Assembly: GCF_947488985.1 (NCBI RefSeq)
Contig: NZ_CANLBV010000007.1
Location: forward strand, 16,139 to 80,138
DNA: 64,000 bases
Direction: 5' to 3'
Source: an uncultured Vibrio sp.
GTDB taxonomy: Bacteria > Pseudomonadota > Gammaproteobacteria > Enterobacterales > Vibrionaceae
A program made the translations under genes and the position numbers. Under the pieces are notes generated by a model, which saw only the letters and a program-made list of their open reading frames with translations, made no database searches and was not told the origin of the DNA. Below are positions 27,945-38,981 of the stretch, in pieces; position 1 is the stretch's first letter, and each line of letters opens with the position of its first letter.

Positions 27945-28294
27945 TGCATATCTCTTAATTTGGTCGCACCTAAGTGTGCATATTGAGGCTATTCTATCAG
28001 TGCAGCAATTTAGCGCAACATTCCCATATCCGTACAATGTTGGTGGATACAGCTCAACCACAGTGAACAATGTTCGGTTGTTGATACCGAAGCGATTGGA
28101 AAGGGACACTATTTATAGAGGAAATTCGCCTTTAGGGATCAGTATAGCAGTCGCCATTTTTAGATTTTTTTCTAGCCATAGATAGACAAAATATGGTATA
28201 AAGCGCGCCGGACATCAGGACTGTTTTCTCCAATTGGCGAAACTGACTTTGTGTCTACTAACTTATATCTTTAAATCACACACATTCCGACACA
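27945..28294. other. map-rpsB divergent intergenic region
   Basis: No gene is seen here. It must hold the map promoter on the minus strand and the rpsB promoter on the plus strand (see 28191-28202). The rpsB leader follows. Confidence 0.5.
28191..28202 (+). promoter_or_regulatory. Extended -10 promoter of rpsB-tsf
   Basis: TGGTATAAA (TG-n-TATAAA) is followed directly by the GC-rich discriminator GCGCGCC. The combination of extended -10 and GC discriminator is typical of strong, ppGpp-sensitive ribosomal promoters. No good -35 is visible. Confidence 0.6.
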
Positions 28295-28400
28295 TGTTCC
28301 GGGGTGCCTCAACAACACGAATAACGGCTGAAAAGTGGTTAGTTGTTAGGGGTCGGATTCATGGGGGATGTGGAGGCCTAACCCCATAGAGGATTTTAAA
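28295..28400 (+). promoter_or_regulatory. rpsB mRNA leader (probable S2 autoregulatory element)
   Basis: The leader can fold alternately: CAACAAC (28310-28316) with GTTGTT (28342-28347), or GTTAGG (28345-28350) with CCTAAC (28377-28382). The two pairings share bases and exclude each other. The second lies just before the ribosome site AGAGGA. Autoregulation of rpsB-tsf by S2 through its leader is established in enterobacteria. Its presence here is inferred from location and structure. Confidence 0.6.
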
Positions 28401-29132
28401 ATGGCAACTGTATCAATGCGCGATATGCTTAAAGCTGGTGTTCACTTCGGTCACCAAACTCGTTACTGGAACCCAAAAATGAAGCCATTCATCTTTGGTG
28501 CTCGTAACAAAGTACATATCATCAACCTAGAAAAAACTGTACCAATGTTCAACGACGCTCTAGCTGAAATCGCTAAAGTTGGCGAGAAGAAAGGTAAAGT
28601 TCTTTTTGTTGGTACTAAGCGCGCTGCATCTGAAGCTGTTAAAGAAGCTGCTATCAACAGCAACCAGTTCTACGTTAACAACCGCTGGTTAGGCGGTATG
28701 CTAACGAACTACAAAACTGTTCGTCAGTCTATCAAGCGTCTGAAAGAACTTGAAGCGCAAGCTCAAGACGGTACTTTCGACAAGCTTACTAAGAAAGAAG
28801 CTCTAATGCGTACTCGCGAAATGGAGAAGCTAGAGAAATCTCTTGGTGGTATCAAGAACATGGGCGGCCTACCAGACGCTCTATTCGTAATCGATGCTGA
28901 TCACGAACACATCGCAGTTAAAGAAGCAAACAACCTAGGTATCCCAGTTTACGCTGTAGTTGATACTAACTCTAACCCAGACGGCGTTGACTTCGTTATC
29001 CCAGGTAACGATGATGCAATCCGTGCAGTACAGCTTTACCTAAACGCTGCTGCAGACGCGGTTAAAGAAGGTCGTAACAAAGATGTTGCTGCTGTAGCTG
29101 CTGAAAAAGATGGTTTTGTAGAAGCTGAATAA
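28401..29132 (+). CDS. rpsB: 30S ribosomal protein S2
   Basis: A 243-aa small-subunit ribosomal protein. It starts [20 protein letters not shown], with the S2 signatures [20 protein letters not shown] and [14 protein letters not shown] (here [20 protein letters not shown]). I use the ATG with GAGGA upstream and not the earlier in-frame GTG at 28368. Codon use is that of a highly expressed gene. tsf follows after 141 bp with a hairpin between, so it is a partly attenuated two-gene operon. Confidence 0.98.
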   Translation: MATVSMRDMLKAGVHFGHQTRYWNPKMKPFIFGARNKVHIINLEKTVPMFNDALAEIAKVGEKKGKVLFVGTKRAASEAVKEAAINSNQFYVNNRWLGGMLTNYKTVRQSIKRLKELEAQAQDGTFDKLTKKEALMRTREMEKLEKSLGGIKNMGGLPDALFVIDADHEHIAVKEANNLGIPVYAVVDTNSNPDGVDFVIPGNDDAIRAVQLYLNAAADAVKEGRNKDVAAVAAEKDGFVEAE

Positions 29133-29210
29133 TAGCGGCTCTGAATCACGCTTGGCTTAGCTAATTTAGATTTTGAAATCTTTATTAAATGTAAGCTAAG
29201 TTATAGTTAG

Positions 29211-29241
29211 ATCGGGGGCCTCATTTTGGCCCCTGATTTTT
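29211..29241 (+). terminator. Attenuator-like hairpin between rpsB and tsf
   Basis: ATCGGGGGCC and GGCCCCTGAT form a 10-bp stem with one wobble, followed by TTTTT. Since tsf is normally co-transcribed with rpsB, it probably sets their ratio and does not fully stop transcription. Confidence 0.72.
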
Positions 29242-29273
29242 ACCTTATTTTCGAATCAACCGAGGAATAGAGA

Positions 29274-30119
29274 ATGGCAACTGTAACTGCTGCTCTAGTT
29301 AAAGAACTTCGCGAGCGCACTGGCGCTGGCATGATGGAATGTAAGAAAGCGCTTGTAGAAGCAAACGCTGACATCGAACTAGCAATTGAAAACATGCGTA
29401 AATCTGGCGCAGCGAAAGCAGCTAAGAAAGCTGGTAACGTTGCTGCTGAAGGCGCAATCATCATCAAAGAAGAGAACGGCGTAGCTGCTCTTCTTGAAGT
29501 TAACTGTCAAACTGACTTCGTAGCAAAAGATGCTAACTTCACTGCATTCGCAGAAGAAGTTGCAGCTGCAGCAGTAGCTTCTCAAGCAACTGTTGAAGAG
29601 CTACAAGCACAGTTCGAAGAAACTCGTGTTGCTCTAGTTGCAAAAATCGGCGAAAACATCAACATCCGTCGCGTACAATACGTTTCAGGTGTTGCACTAG
29701 CTTCTTACCGTCACGGCGAGAAAATCGGTGTTGTTGTTGCTGGTGAAGGCGAAGCTGAAACTCTTAAGCACGTTGCAATGCACGTTGCTGCATCACGTCC
29801 TGAGTTCCTAAACCCAGAAGACGTACCTGCAGACGTAGTTGCTAAAGAGAAAGCAGTTCAAGTTGAAATCGCTATGAACGAAGGCAAACCAGCTGAAATC
29901 GCAGAGAAAATGGTTGTTGGCCGTATGAAGAAATTCACGGGCGAAATATCTCTAACTGGTCAAGCTTTCATCATGGAGCCTAAGCAAACTGTTGGCGCTA
30001 TCCTTAAAGAGAAAGGCGCTTCAGTATCTAACTTCGTACGTCTAGAAGTTGGTGAAGGCATCGAGAAAGCTGCTGAAATGAGCTTCGCTGACGAAGTTGC
30101 AGCGGTACAAAAAGGTTAA
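29274..30119 (+). CDS. tsf: Translation elongation factor Ts
   Basis: A 281-aa nucleotide exchange factor for EF-Tu. The N-terminal UBA-like domain has [16 protein letters not shown] (TDVG-type signature). The core has [14 protein letters not shown] and [11 protein letters not shown]. The C-terminal module has [15 protein letters not shown]. Length matches E. coli (283). It has strong codon bias, is downstream of rpsB, and is closed by a terminator at 30138-30170. Confidence 0.98.
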   Translation: MATVTAALVKELRERTGAGMMECKKALVEANADIELAIENMRKSGAAKAAKKAGNVAAEGAIIIKEENGVAALLEVNCQTDFVAKDANFTAFAEEVAAAAVASQATVEELQAQFEETRVALVAKIGENINIRRVQYVSGVALASYRHGEKIGVVVAGEGEAETLKHVAMHVAASRPEFLNPEDVPADVVAKEKAVQVEIAMNEGKPAEIAEKMVVGRMKKFTGEISLTGQAFIMEPKQTVGAILKEKGASVSNFVRLEVGEGIEKAAEMSFADEVAAVQKG

Positions 30120-30137
30120 TCCTTAGCGTATTGTTTG

Positions 30138-30170
30138 AAAAAAGACCGTGGCCATTGCTACGGTCTTTTT
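30138..30170 (+). terminator. Terminator after tsf
   Basis: AAAGACCGT and ACGGTCTTT pair across a 10-base loop, followed by T-rich sequence, 20 bp past the tsf stop. Confidence 0.85.
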
Positions 30171-30280
30171 ATGAATAGTGAATTATTTTTGCTCGCAACG
30201 TTAGCTGTTATGAATGCGAACTGACATATTCAGTTTTTATCCATGACTGTTAATCATCAACTCTTTGGAAGGTAAACTCC

Positions 30281-31012
30281 ATGACTACGAACCCTAAACC
30301 AGCTTATCAACGTATTCTGTTAAAACTTAGCGGTGAAGCGCTACAAGGCGAAGAAGGTTTTGGTATTGATCCAACGATCCTTGATCGTATGGCGCAAGAA
30401 GTAAAAGAATTGGTTGAACTAGGTGTTCAAGTTGGTGTTGTTATCGGTGGCGGTAACCTGTTCCGTGGTGCAGGCCTCGCTGAAGCTGGTATGAACCGCG
30501 TTGTTGGTGATCACATGGGTATGCTTGCAACGGTAATGAACGGCTTAGCAATGCGCGACGCCCTGCACCGCGCTTACGTAAACGCACGTGTCATGTCAGC
30601 TATCCCTCTTAAAGGTGTGTGTGACGACTACAACTGGGCAGATGCAATCAGCCAACTGCGTCAAGGCCGTGTTGTGATCTTCTCAGCGGGTACTGGTAAC
30701 CCATTCTTCACTACGGATTCAGCTGCATGCCTACGTGGTATCGAAATCGAAGCTGACGTTGTTCTAAAAGCAACAAAAGTAGATGGTGTATTTACGGCTG
30801 ACCCAGTAGCAAACCCAGACGCAGAGCTGTATGATACTTTGTCTTACAACACGATTCTTGAAAAAGAATTGAAAGTAATGGACTTGGCTGCATTTACGCT
30901 AGCACGTGATCACAAAATGCCAATCCGTGTATTTAACATGAATAAGCCAGGCGCATTACGTCGCGTGGTTATGGGTGAAACTGAAGGTACATTAATCAGC
31001 GACGCTGACTAA
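30281..31012 (+). CDS. pyrH: UMP kinase PyrH
   Basis: A 243-aa enzyme that phosphorylates UMP to UDP (amino-acid-kinase fold, hexameric in bacteria). It has [60 protein letters not shown] and [13 protein letters not shown]. Family members are activated by GTP and inhibited by UTP. GGAAGG precedes the ATG. It lies between tsf and frr, as in nearly all gammaproteobacteria. Confidence 0.98.
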   Translation: MTTNPKPAYQRILLKLSGEALQGEEGFGIDPTILDRMAQEVKELVELGVQVGVVIGGGNLFRGAGLAEAGMNRVVGDHMGMLATVMNGLAMRDALHRAYVNARVMSAIPLKGVCDDYNWADAISQLRQGRVVIFSAGTGNPFFTTDSAACLRGIEIEADVVLKATKVDGVFTADPVANPDAELYDTLSYNTILEKELKVMDLAAFTLARDHKMPIRVFNMNKPGALRRVVMGETEGTLISDAD

Positions 31013-31108
31013 TTTTTCGGGCTTACTGAAGGTTATACTTCGGTAAGCTTATCCTTATCACTCCAAATAAAAGCTTTCTTGAAGAAAGAACATAATCAAG
31101 GTGAAATT

Positions 31109-31666
31109 GTGATTAACGAAATCAAAAAAGACGCTCAAGAGCGCATGGTAAAAAGTGTTGATGCACTAAAAAACAGCCTACAAAAAATTCGTACAGGTCG
31201 TGCGCACCCAAGCCTACTTTCTGGTCTTACTGTTGAGTACTACGGTGCTCCAACTCCTTTGACTCAAGTAGCTAACGTTATCGCTGAAGATGCACGTACA
31301 CTAGCAATCACAGTGTTTGATAAAACACTGACTCCTCTAGTAGAAAAAGCAATCCTAACATCTGACCTAGGTCTAAACCCTATGTCTGCTGGTACGGTTA
31401 TCCGTGTTCCACTTCCACCGCTAACTGAAGAGCGTCGTAAAGACCTAGTTAAAATCGTTCGTGGCGAAGCTGAAGGTGGCCGTGTTGCGATCCGTAACAT
31501 CCGTCGTGACGCGAATGGCGATCTAAAAGCGCTTCTTAAAGATAAAGAAATCTCTGAAGATGAAGATCGTAAAGCACAAGACGAAATTCAAAAGCTAACT
31601 GACGCTGCGGTTAAGAACGTAGACGAAGTTCTAGCAACTAAAGAAAAAGAGTTGATGGAAGTTTAA
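31109..31666 (+). CDS. frr: Ribosome recycling factor
   Basis: A 185-aa factor that, with EF-G, splits post-termination ribosomes. It has the three-helix bundle plus hinge domain ([51 protein letters not shown]). I choose the GTG at 31109, giving the standard N-terminus [12 protein letters not shown], the family length of 185, and AAGGTGA 5 bp upstream. A TTG ten codons earlier is possible but would be non-standard. Followed by a strong terminator. Confidence 0.96.
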   Translation: MINEIKKDAQERMVKSVDALKNSLQKIRTGRAHPSLLSGLTVEYYGAPTPLTQVANVIAEDARTLAITVFDKTLTPLVEKAILTSDLGLNPMSAGTVIRVPLPPLTEERRKDLVKIVRGEAEGGRVAIRNIRRDANGDLKALLKDKEISEDEDRKAQDEIQKLTDAAVKNVDEVLATKEKELMEV

Positions 31667-31690
31667 TTTTCCCTATTCTTTTCTTTCCGG

Positions 31691-31723
31691 AAAAACGCTG
31701 TACTCACGGTGCAGCGTTTTTTT
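31691..31723 (+). terminator. Terminator after frr
   Basis: AAAAACGCTG and CAGCGTTTTTTT pair around an 11-base loop. It sits between frr and uppS, so the envelope operon probably starts at uppS. Confidence 0.88.
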
Positions 31724-31764
31724 ATGCTACTCTGTTCGACTATTAGAATTTGATTCCCTCTTTT

Positions 31765-32517
31765 ATGCATAATTCTCAAGCGTTCACAGACTCTCTTCCG
31801 AAACACATTGCTATCATTATGGATGGTAATGGCCGTTGGGCAAAAGCTCAGGGCAAGCCTCGCGTCTTTGGTCATAAAAACGGTGTTCAAGCCGTTCGTA
31901 AAACCATCTCTTCTGCAGCCAGACTTGGCATCAAAGCTGTAACTTTTTTTGCATTTAGTAGCGAAAACTGGCGTCGTCCTGAGGAAGAAGTCGGTATTTT
32001 GATGGAACTGTTTATCTCCGTTCTTTCAAGCGAAGCGAAAAAAATTCATAAAAATAATTTACAGCTTCGTGTTATTGGTGACAAAAGTCGTTTTAATGAA
32101 CGACTACAAAAGAAGATTGAAGAAGCAGAAGCGTTAACTCGCACCAATACCGGTATGGTTATTAATATTGCGGCGAACTATGGCGGCAAATGGGATATTC
32201 AGCAAGCAATGGTTTCTATTGCCCAGCAGGTAAAGTCTGGTGATATTAGTGTAGATGACATTGATGAAGCTATGATTACACAGCACCTGACCATGGCCGA
32301 TATTCCTGAAGTCGATCTCCTGATCCGCACTAGTGGCGAGTGCCGCATTAGTAACTTTATGCTTTGGCAGTTGGCTTACGCCGAAATGTATTTCACAGAG
32401 CAATTCTGGCCAGACTTTAATGAAGACAGCTTAGTAGAAGCTGTGACTTGGTTTGTAAACCGCGAGCGTCGTTTTGGATGCACCGGAGATCAAATTAAAG
32501 CTCTGATGGACAGTTAA
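31765..32517 (+). CDS. uppS: Undecaprenyl diphosphate synthase UppS (IspU)
   Basis: A 250-aa cis-prenyltransferase that makes the C55 lipid carrier for peptidoglycan and O-antigen synthesis. It has catalytic Asp20 in [34 protein letters not shown], and [20 protein letters not shown], where Arg and Ser bind diphosphate. The ATG at 31765 gives the usual short N-terminus ([16 protein letters not shown]). The frame extends five codons to TTG at 31750. Neither start has a clear ribosome site. cdsA follows 13 bp downstream. Confidence 0.95.
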   Translation: MHNSQAFTDSLPKHIAIIMDGNGRWAKAQGKPRVFGHKNGVQAVRKTISSAARLGIKAVTFFAFSSENWRRPEEEVGILMELFISVLSSEAKKIHKNNLQLRVIGDKSRFNERLQKKIEEAEALTRTNTGMVINIAANYGGKWDIQQAMVSIAQQVKSGDISVDDIDEAMITQHLTMADIPEVDLLIRTSGECRISNFMLWQLAYAEMYFTEQFWPDFNEDSLVEAVTWFVNRERRFGCTGDQIKALMDS

Positions 32518-32530
32518 TAAGGATTTTTTT

Positions 32531-33373
32531 TTGAAACAACGAATTATTACCGCGTTGATTTTAGCTCCTCTAGTTATTCTAGGTATTTTCGAGTTATCAC
32601 TGCCTACGTTTATTCTTTCATTAGCGCTTATCTCGCTGTTGGGCTTCTGGGAGTGGACTCAGTTTGTTGAAAGTAAATCGCGTTATTTAGCCTTGATACC
32701 CACGGTTGTCGTAAGTGCAGCAAGCTTTGCATTTATCCCTTTTGATGCATTTAGTCTTAATAACTTATCGAGTGTCCACTATGCTATTTTAATCATTGGC
32801 TCTGTTTGGTGGGTAATCGCGAGTGCGATGGCGGTAACTTACCCTAGATCTATGCCGGCATGGAAAGACTCATCCATTCTTCGCCATGGGTTTGGCGTGT
32901 TAACTCTACTACCATTCTTTTGGAGTGTCGTGATCCTGCGCGCTACTGGTATCGACGTTGATCCTTATCATGGTGCGAAATTAGTGATGTTTGTCTGCTT
33001 ATTAGTCTGGGCAGCCGACAGTGGCGCTTACTTTTCAGGTAAGAGCTTTGGTAAGCGAAAAATGGCACCCGCTGTCAGCCCAAATAAGACGATTGAAGGT
33101 CTTATTGGGGGCATTATTGCTGCCGTGATCGTAGCTTGGGTCTTTGCAGGTTTGTTTGATATTCAATTCACAAGCCCGCTTCACATGATCGTGATTACCT
33201 TAGTGACTGTTGTTATCTCAGTTCTTGGTGATCTTGTCGAAAGTATGTTCAAGCGTGTTTCTGGAGTAAAAGACAGTAGCAACCTGATCCCTGGTCATGG
33301 TGGTATACTGGATAGAATAGACAGCCTAACGGCTGCATTCCCTGTCTTTGCTCTGTTGTATTTAGCATTATAA
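32531..33373 (+). CDS. cdsA: Phosphatidate cytidylyltransferase CdsA
   Basis: A 280-aa inner-membrane enzyme that makes CDP-diacylglycerol from phosphatidate and CTP, the entry to all phospholipids. It has about eight hydrophobic segments. The C-terminal family signature is MFKRVSGVKDSSNLIPGHGG followed by ILDRIDS. The start is TTG, preceded by AAGGA and a run of eight T. It is co-transcribed with uppS. Length is normal (E. coli 285). Confidence 0.95.
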   Translation: MKQRIITALILAPLVILGIFELSLPTFILSLALISLLGFWEWTQFVESKSRYLALIPTVVVSAASFAFIPFDAFSLNNLSSVHYAILIIGSVWWVIASAMAVTYPRSMPAWKDSSILRHGFGVLTLLPFFWSVVILRATGIDVDPYHGAKLVMFVCLLVWAADSGAYFSGKSFGKRKMAPAVSPNKTIEGLIGGIIAAVIVAWVFAGLFDIQFTSPLHMIVITLVTVVISVLGDLVESMFKRVSGVKDSSNLIPGHGGILDRIDSLTAAFPVFALLYLAL

Positions 33374-33430
33374 TTAAAAGGGCAGTGATACTGCCTACTG
33401 CCCTTTATTACATTTCTACGGTCCTATGTG

Positions 33431-34639
33431 ATGCGAAATTTAACTATCCTTGGCGCTACCGGTTCAATTGGTGCAAGTACACTAAAAGTTGTTGAACAAA
33501 ACCCAGACCTTTATTCGGTCGTTGCACTGGCAGCTGGCTCGAATGTTGAAAAGATGCTGGTGTTAGTCAAAAAGTGGCAACCAAGCTATGTTGCTATGGC
33601 TTGCCCTGAGGCTGCATCTCAGTTAGCTGGAGCGTTGTCAGTGAGTCACCCTAACGTCCAAGTGCTATCCGGCTCAGAGGGTATATGTCAGGTCGCTTCT
33701 TTAGATGAAGTGGATACGGTGATGGCAGCGATCGTTGGGGCGGCGGGTTTGCTGCCTACGATGGCTGCAGTTAAGGCCGGTAAGCGTATTCTACTGGCTA
33801 ATAAAGAAGCCCTGGTGATGTCTGGTCAGTTGTTTATCGACGCTGTCGAGCAGTACGGTGCTGAGCTACTTCCTGTCGACAGTGAGCATAATGCTATCTT
33901 CCAGTGCCTGCCGCAAAAGATACAAGCGAACTTAGGCCGTTGTGATTTAGCGAAGAGTGGTATTAGCCATATTCTTTTGACAGGCTCCGGTGGTCCTTTT
34001 CGATATACCGATGTTGCAGAGCTACAATCAGTAACACCTGAACGCGCGATCGCTCACCCTAACTGGTCGATGGGACCGAAGATCTCTGTCGACTCTGCAA
34101 CGATGATGAATAAAGGCCTAGAGTACATTGAAGCTAAATGGTTATTCAATGCTTCTCAGGACCAATTAAAGGTGATTATTCATCCTCAATCTGTGATTCA
34201 TTCTATGGTTCAGTACAAAGATGGCTCTGTACTGGCTCAAATGGGCGAACCTGACATGGCAACGCCTATTGCTCTGACCCTATCTTACCCTGAGCGCATT
34301 GACGCTGGTGTTAAACCTCTAGATTTTACCAAAGTGGGTGAGCTTACCTTTTTAGATCCAGACTTTAGCCGTTACCCATGTTTAAGGTTAGCGATAGAAG
34401 CGTGTTACTTGGGGCAGCACGCCACCACCGCAATTAACGCGGCCAACGAAATTGCTGTCGATGCTTTCTTGAACAAGCAAGTGAGGTTTACCGATATTGC
34501 TGTGATCAATGAGCATGTTATGGGGAAAGTATGTGAACAACATAACTCTGAGGGCTTAGACAGCTTGGAAAGCCTGCTTGAACTCGATAATATGTCTCGT
34601 CAAATCGCCATTCAATTTATTAAAGAGCAGCTAGCATGA
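33431..34639 (+). CDS. dxr: 1-deoxy-D-xylulose 5-phosphate reductoisomerase
   Basis: A 402-aa enzyme making methylerythritol phosphate in the isoprenoid pathway, feeding UppS substrate. It has N-terminal NADPH-binding [21 protein letters not shown] (metal and substrate), LTGSGGPFR and [21 protein letters not shown] split across the active site. I use the ATG at 33431. A GTG lies directly before it in frame. The stop overlaps the rseP start (ATGA at 34636-34639), so the two are coupled. Confidence 0.96.
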   Translation: MRNLTILGATGSIGASTLKVVEQNPDLYSVVALAAGSNVEKMLVLVKKWQPSYVAMACPEAASQLAGALSVSHPNVQVLSGSEGICQVASLDEVDTVMAAIVGAAGLLPTMAAVKAGKRILLANKEALVMSGQLFIDAVEQYGAELLPVDSEHNAIFQCLPQKIQANLGRCDLAKSGISHILLTGSGGPFRYTDVAELQSVTPERAIAHPNWSMGPKISVDSATMMNKGLEYIEAKWLFNASQDQLKVIIHPQSVIHSMVQYKDGSVLAQMGEPDMATPIALTLSYPERIDAGVKPLDFTKVGELTFLDPDFSRYPCLRLAIEACYLGQHATTAINAANEIAVDAFLNKQVRFTDIAVINEHVMGKVCEQHNSEGLDSLESLLELDNMSRQIAIQFIKEQLA

Positions 34640-35994
34640 GTGGAATTTTGTGGAACTTCGCCTCTTTTATCGTAGCGCTTGGCATTCTGGTTGCTGTTCA
34701 TGAATTTGGACACTTTTGGGTTGCACGCCGCTGTGGGGTTAAGGTTGAAAAATTCTCGATTGGTTTTGGTAAATCAATCTGGAGTAAAGTGGGTCGTGAC
34801 GGTATCGAATACAGCTTGTCGGTGATTCCATTAGGCGGCTACGTTAAGATGATTGATAGCCGTGTTGATGATATTCCAGAAGATCAGCAGCACTGCGCTT
34901 TTGATAAAAAACCTTTATGGAAACGCACCGCGATTGTCGGAGCGGGGCCTGCATTTAACTTTATCTTTGCTGTTTTTGCTTATTGGTTAGTTTTTTTGAT
35001 CGGTGTCCCGGCGGTTAAACCTGTGATCGGTGAAGTCACTCCGCAATCTATTGCGGCACAAGCCGGAATTGAAACTGGAATGGAACTTAAATCTATTTCG
35101 GGAATCAAAACCGCAGATTGGGAATCCGTTAATATGGGGTTGATATCCCATATTGGTGATCAGTCCATGACTGTCACGGTCTCTTCACAAGACGATGTTG
35201 GCTTTGAGCAACAAATAACATTGGATATCTCAGACTGGTCATTCAACCCTGAAACAGAGTCGGCAATGACTACGCTGGGCTTTAGACCGTATTCTCCTGA
35301 GATATCGACAGTAATTGCTCAAGTGATTGATGGTGGTGCGGCACAGTCAGCAGGGCTTGAAGCTGGTGATAAGATTGTTGAAATCAATCAACTACCCATT
35401 GAGCAGTGGCAGTCAGTGGTTGAGTTAATTCGTTCTAACCCGATGACACCATTAAACCTGGTCATATTGCGAAACGGTGTTGAGCAGCCTCTGGTTATGA
35501 CACCTAAAAGTCGTGAGCTCTCTGATGGTTTGACTATTGGTTACGCCGGTATTGCCCCTGAAGTCGCAGAATGGCCAGAAGATTATCGCTTTGAGTTACA
35601 ATTTGGTGTAATTGAGTCTGTAGGGAAAGCCGTTGATAAAACAGGTCAAATCATTGGTTTGACGCTGACAATGCTTAAGAAGTTGGTCGTGGGTGATGTC
35701 GGCTTAAACAACTTAAGTGGCCCTATTTCCATTGCTAAAGGTGCTGGCACAACCGCAGACTATGGTCTGGTCTACTTCTTAGGCTTTTTAGCTCTGATCA
35801 GTGTTAACTTAGGTATTATTAATTTGGTTCCGCTGCCGATGCTGGACGGCGGACATTTGCTCTTTTTCGCTATTGAGGCCGTTACTCGCAAACCTGTCCC
35901 TGAAAAAGTTCAGGAGATGGGGTACAGAGTGGGAGGGGCAATCCTCTTCTCTTTGATGGCTCTAGCAATATTTAACGATTTTACTCGTCTGTGA
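34636..35994 (+). CDS. rseP: Site-2 metalloprotease RseP
   Basis: A 452-aa inner-membrane protease that cuts RseA after DegS and releases sigma-E in envelope stress, and also clears signal-peptide remnants. The first membrane helix has the zinc motif HEFGH (His22-Glu23, His26). Two periplasmic PDZ domains occupy about 115-310. The third metal ligand is Asp404 in [13 protein letters not shown]. The last helix ends the protein. Length matches E. coli RseP (450). It is placed upstream of bamA, a known sigma-E-linked gene. Confidence 0.97.
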   Translation: MSGILWNFASFIVALGILVAVHEFGHFWVARRCGVKVEKFSIGFGKSIWSKVGRDGIEYSLSVIPLGGYVKMIDSRVDDIPEDQQHCAFDKKPLWKRTAIVGAGPAFNFIFAVFAYWLVFLIGVPAVKPVIGEVTPQSIAAQAGIETGMELKSISGIKTADWESVNMGLISHIGDQSMTVTVSSQDDVGFEQQITLDISDWSFNPETESAMTTLGFRPYSPEISTVIAQVIDGGAAQSAGLEAGDKIVEINQLPIEQWQSVVELIRSNPMTPLNLVILRNGVEQPLVMTPKSRELSDGLTIGYAGIAPEVAEWPEDYRFELQFGVIESVGKAVDKTGQIIGLTLTMLKKLVVGDVGLNNLSGPISIAKGAGTTADYGLVYFLGFLALISVNLGIINLVPLPMLDGGHLLFFAIEAVTRKPVPEKVQEMGYRVGGAILFSLMALAIFNDFTRL

Positions 35995-36042
35995 ATGGTT
36001 TATTACAGGCATTGGTAGTAGCAAGGAATAATTAGAATAAGT

Positions 36043-38448
36043 ATGGCGATTAAGCAAATTCTGTTCGCAAGTTTATTGGCGACGAGTGTGGCCGCGAACG
36101 GAGCACAAAATTTTGTAGTTGAAGATATCAAGATCGAAGGCTTACAGCGTGTTGCACTCGGTGCGGCTCTACTGAAAATGCCAGTACGTATTGGTGATGA
36201 AGTGAGTGGTGGTGATGTCTCTGAGATCATTCGTGCACTTTATGCTTCAGGTAACTTTGAGGATGTGAAGGTTCTTCGTGATGAAGGTGTGTTGATTGTT
36301 CAAGTTAAGGAACGACCAACCATTGCCAGCATCTCATTCTCGGGTAACAAGGCGATCAAAGAAGAGCAACTCCAGCAGAACCTTGATGCCTCTGGCGTGC
36401 GTGAAGGTGAAGCCCTTGATCGTACCGCGCTGAGTAATATCGAAAAAGGTCTTGAAGACTTTTATTATAGCGTAGGTAAATACAATGCGACCGTTCAAGC
36501 GGTAGTTACCCCATTGCCACGTAACCGTTCAGACCTGAAGTTTGTCTTTACTGAAGGCGTTTCTGCGAAAATTCAACAAATCAACTTTATCGGCAACGAA
36601 GTTTTCTCTGATGCAGAGCTTCTTAGCCGTTTCAATCTCAACGTTGATGTCGCATGGTGGAACTTTCTTGCGGATGATAAATACCAGAAGCAAGTTTTAG
36701 CGGGTGATATCGAAGCGCTCAAATCTTACTACCTTGACCGAGGTCACCTTAAGTTTAAGGTAGACTCGACTCAGGTTGCGATCTCTCCAGATAAGAAAGG
36801 CGTTTATATTACGCTGGGTATTGATGAAGGTGAGGCTTACACCGTGAAAGGTGTCGACTTCCGTGGTGAGTTGATTGGCCGTGAGGCTGACTTCGAAGCA
36901 TTAGTACCGTTTGAAGACGGAGATACCTACAACGGCTCTGCGGTGACGTCTCTAGAAGAGAACGTGAAACGAATTCTTGGAGAGTCAGGTTATGCCTACC
37001 CACAAGTTCGTACTATTCCTGAGTTTGACGATGAAACCAAACAGGTATCACTATTGATCAATGTAGAAGCGGGCAACCGTGTCTACGTACGTGATATTCG
37101 TTTTACCGGGAATAACTCGACCAAAGATGAAGTTTTGCGTCGTGAAATGCGTCAAATGGAAGGCAACTGGCTCAACTCTAAAGCTATTGATACCGGTAAG
37201 GGGCGTCTAAACCGTCTAGGTTTCTTCGAAACGGTTGACGTACAAACGGTGCGTGTACCTGGCAGTGAAGATCAAGTCGATTTGGTTTATGACGTTAAGG
37301 AAGCGAACTCAGGCAGCATCAACTTTGGTGTGGGCTACGGTACGGAATCCGGTGTCAGTTTCCAAGTGGGTCTACAACAGGATAACTTTGCGGGTTCAGG
37401 TAACCGTGTCGGCGTAAGTGCTATGGTCAACGATTACCAAAAGAACGTGAGCTTAGACTACCGAGATCCTTACTGGAACCTTGACGGTGTCAGTTTAGGC
37501 GGTAAGGTCTTCTACAACGAATTTGAAGCTTCTGAAGCTGATATTATTGACTATACCAATGAAAGTTATGGTGCGAGCCTGACATGGGGTTTCCCTATGG
37601 ATGAGCTTAACCGAATCGAATTTGGTGGTGGTTATACGCACAACAAGATTGGTAATGTACCGACTTATGTGCAAGCGATTCAATTCGCGAGAAGTATCGG
37701 CCAATATGGTGACGAGCACATCTTAACCAACGACTTCGATATCAATATCTCTTGGACGCGCAACAACCTTAACCGTGGTTATTTCCCAACTGCGGGTAAT
37801 CACCAGCGTGCCTTTGTCAAAATGACGGTACCAGGCTCTGGCGCTCAGTACTTTAAGGGCCAGTACGACATAAAAAATTACATACCGGTGACCAAAAATC
37901 ATGAGTTCTCTCTATTGATGCGTGGTCGACTAGGTTATGGTAATGGCTATGGTCAAACCGATGGTAACGATAACCTGTTCCCGTTCTACGAGAACTATTA
38001 CGCGGGTGGTTTCACCACGCTGCGTGGTTTTGGCTCTAATTCGGCTGGCCCTAAAGCGGTTTATGGCAGCAGCACGGGTAACAACCCGACGTACAGCTCT
38101 GCAACCGATGATTCTGTTGGTGGTAATGCCATTGCATTGGCAAGCCTTGAGTTAATCGTACCAACGCCATTTGCATCGGATGAAGCACGAAGCCAAATTC
38201 GAACCAGCGTTTTTATTGATGCAGCAAGTGTGTGGGATACCGAGTTTGTGGATCGTGGCGCTCCAACTAGTGGTGGTAAGTACTATCAGGATTTCTCTGA
38301 TCCAACGAACTACCGTGCATCTTATGGTGCTGCACTGCAATGGATGTCACCGATGGGCCCATTGGTTTTCTCTCTTGCAAAACCACTTAAAAGTTACGAA
38401 GGTGATGATGAGGAAGTCTTCACATTCACCATTGGTCAAACATTCTAA
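36043..38448 (+). CDS. bamA: Outer-membrane protein assembly factor BamA
   Basis: An 801-aa Omp85 insertase. It has a signal peptide (MAIKQILFASLLATSVAANG), then five POTRA domains (about 22-345) beginning FVVEDIKIEGLQRVALGAAL, and a 16-strand beta-barrel ending in ...FTFTIGQTF with the C-terminal aromatic needed for BAM recognition. The L6 loop motif reads TTLRGF near 658-663, so the usual VRGF is LRGF with Arg661 kept. skp follows 18 bp downstream. The BAM lipoprotein BamE is at 14.1 kb. Confidence 0.97.
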   Translation: MAIKQILFASLLATSVAANGAQNFVVEDIKIEGLQRVALGAALLKMPVRIGDEVSGGDVSEIIRALYASGNFEDVKVLRDEGVLIVQVKERPTIASISFSGNKAIKEEQLQQNLDASGVREGEALDRTALSNIEKGLEDFYYSVGKYNATVQAVVTPLPRNRSDLKFVFTEGVSAKIQQINFIGNEVFSDAELLSRFNLNVDVAWWNFLADDKYQKQVLAGDIEALKSYYLDRGHLKFKVDSTQVAISPDKKGVYITLGIDEGEAYTVKGVDFRGELIGREADFEALVPFEDGDTYNGSAVTSLEENVKRILGESGYAYPQVRTIPEFDDETKQVSLLINVEAGNRVYVRDIRFTGNNSTKDEVLRREMRQMEGNWLNSKAIDTGKGRLNRLGFFETVDVQTVRVPGSEDQVDLVYDVKEANSGSINFGVGYGTESGVSFQVGLQQDNFAGSGNRVGVSAMVNDYQKNVSLDYRDPYWNLDGVSLGGKVFYNEFEASEADIIDYTNESYGASLTWGFPMDELNRIEFGGGYTHNKIGNVPTYVQAIQFARSIGQYGDEHILTNDFDINISWTRNNLNRGYFPTAGNHQRAFVKMTVPGSGAQYFKGQYDIKNYIPVTKNHEFSLLMRGRLGYGNGYGQTDGNDNLFPFYENYYAGGFTTLRGFGSNSAGPKAVYGSSTGNNPTYSSATDDSVGGNAIALASLELIVPTPFASDEARSQIRTSVFIDAASVWDTEFVDRGAPTSGGKYYQDFSDPTNYRASYGAALQWMSPMGPLVFSLAKPLKSYEGDDEEVFTFTIGQTF

Positions 38449-38466
38449 TATCTGAAGGACAATATT

Positions 38467-38976
38467 TTGAAACATATGATTAAAGCAGCCGGTCTAGGCC
38501 TTGTAGTTCTTAGCTCTTCTTTCTTTGCAACCGCTGCAGAAGCCGCACAAAAAGTCGGCTATGTAAATACGGCACAAGTCTTCCAAGCTTTACCTCAGCG
38601 TGAAGTTGTTCTTCAAAAGATGCAGGAAGAGTTTAAAGACAAAGCGGCAGAACTGCAGAGCATTCAAGCGGAAGCTCAAACCAAGATGGAAAAGCTTCAG
38701 CGTGATGGTGAGCTGTTAGGTCCAGAAGAAGTTGAGAAGCTTCGCATTGAACTTGGTCAACTAGACAGCAAATACAAAATCAAGGCTCAAGCTCTAGAGA
38801 AAGCTAGCCAGCGTCGTGAAGCTGAAGAGAAGCAGAAGCTGTTCCAAGTGATTCAAGATGCTGTAACGGAAGTTGCGGATAAAGAAGGCTATGACATGAT
38901 TGTTGATATCCAAGCGCTGCAATACGGCAAGCCTGAATACAACATCTCTGAGCAAGTAATTAAAGCACTGAAATAA
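38467..38976 (+). CDS. skp: Periplasmic chaperone Skp (OmpH)
   Basis: A 169-aa trimeric chaperone that carries unfolded outer-membrane proteins to BamA. The signal peptide ends AAEA, the mature protein begins [13 protein letters not shown], and a long charged coiled-coil arm (about 50-140) is followed by the C-terminal strand ([20 protein letters not shown]). The TTG at 38467 is supported by GAAGGA 7 bp upstream. The ATG three codons later is 16 bp from it, so I keep TTG. lpxD starts 5 bp after the stop. Confidence 0.94.
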   Translation: MKHMIKAAGLGLVVLSSSFFATAAEAAQKVGYVNTAQVFQALPQREVVLQKMQEEFKDKAAELQSIQAEAQTKMEKLQRDGELLGPEEVEKLRIELGQLDSKYKIKAQALEKASQRREAEEKQKLFQVIQDAVTEVADKEGYDMIVDIQALQYGKPEYNISEQVIKALK

Positions 38977-38981
38977 GTTTT

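Noticed and set aside
27945..28109. 55-residue N-terminal extension of map
   Set aside because: The region is intergenic with promoter features. The ATG at 27944 has a ribosome site and the usual Map N-terminus.
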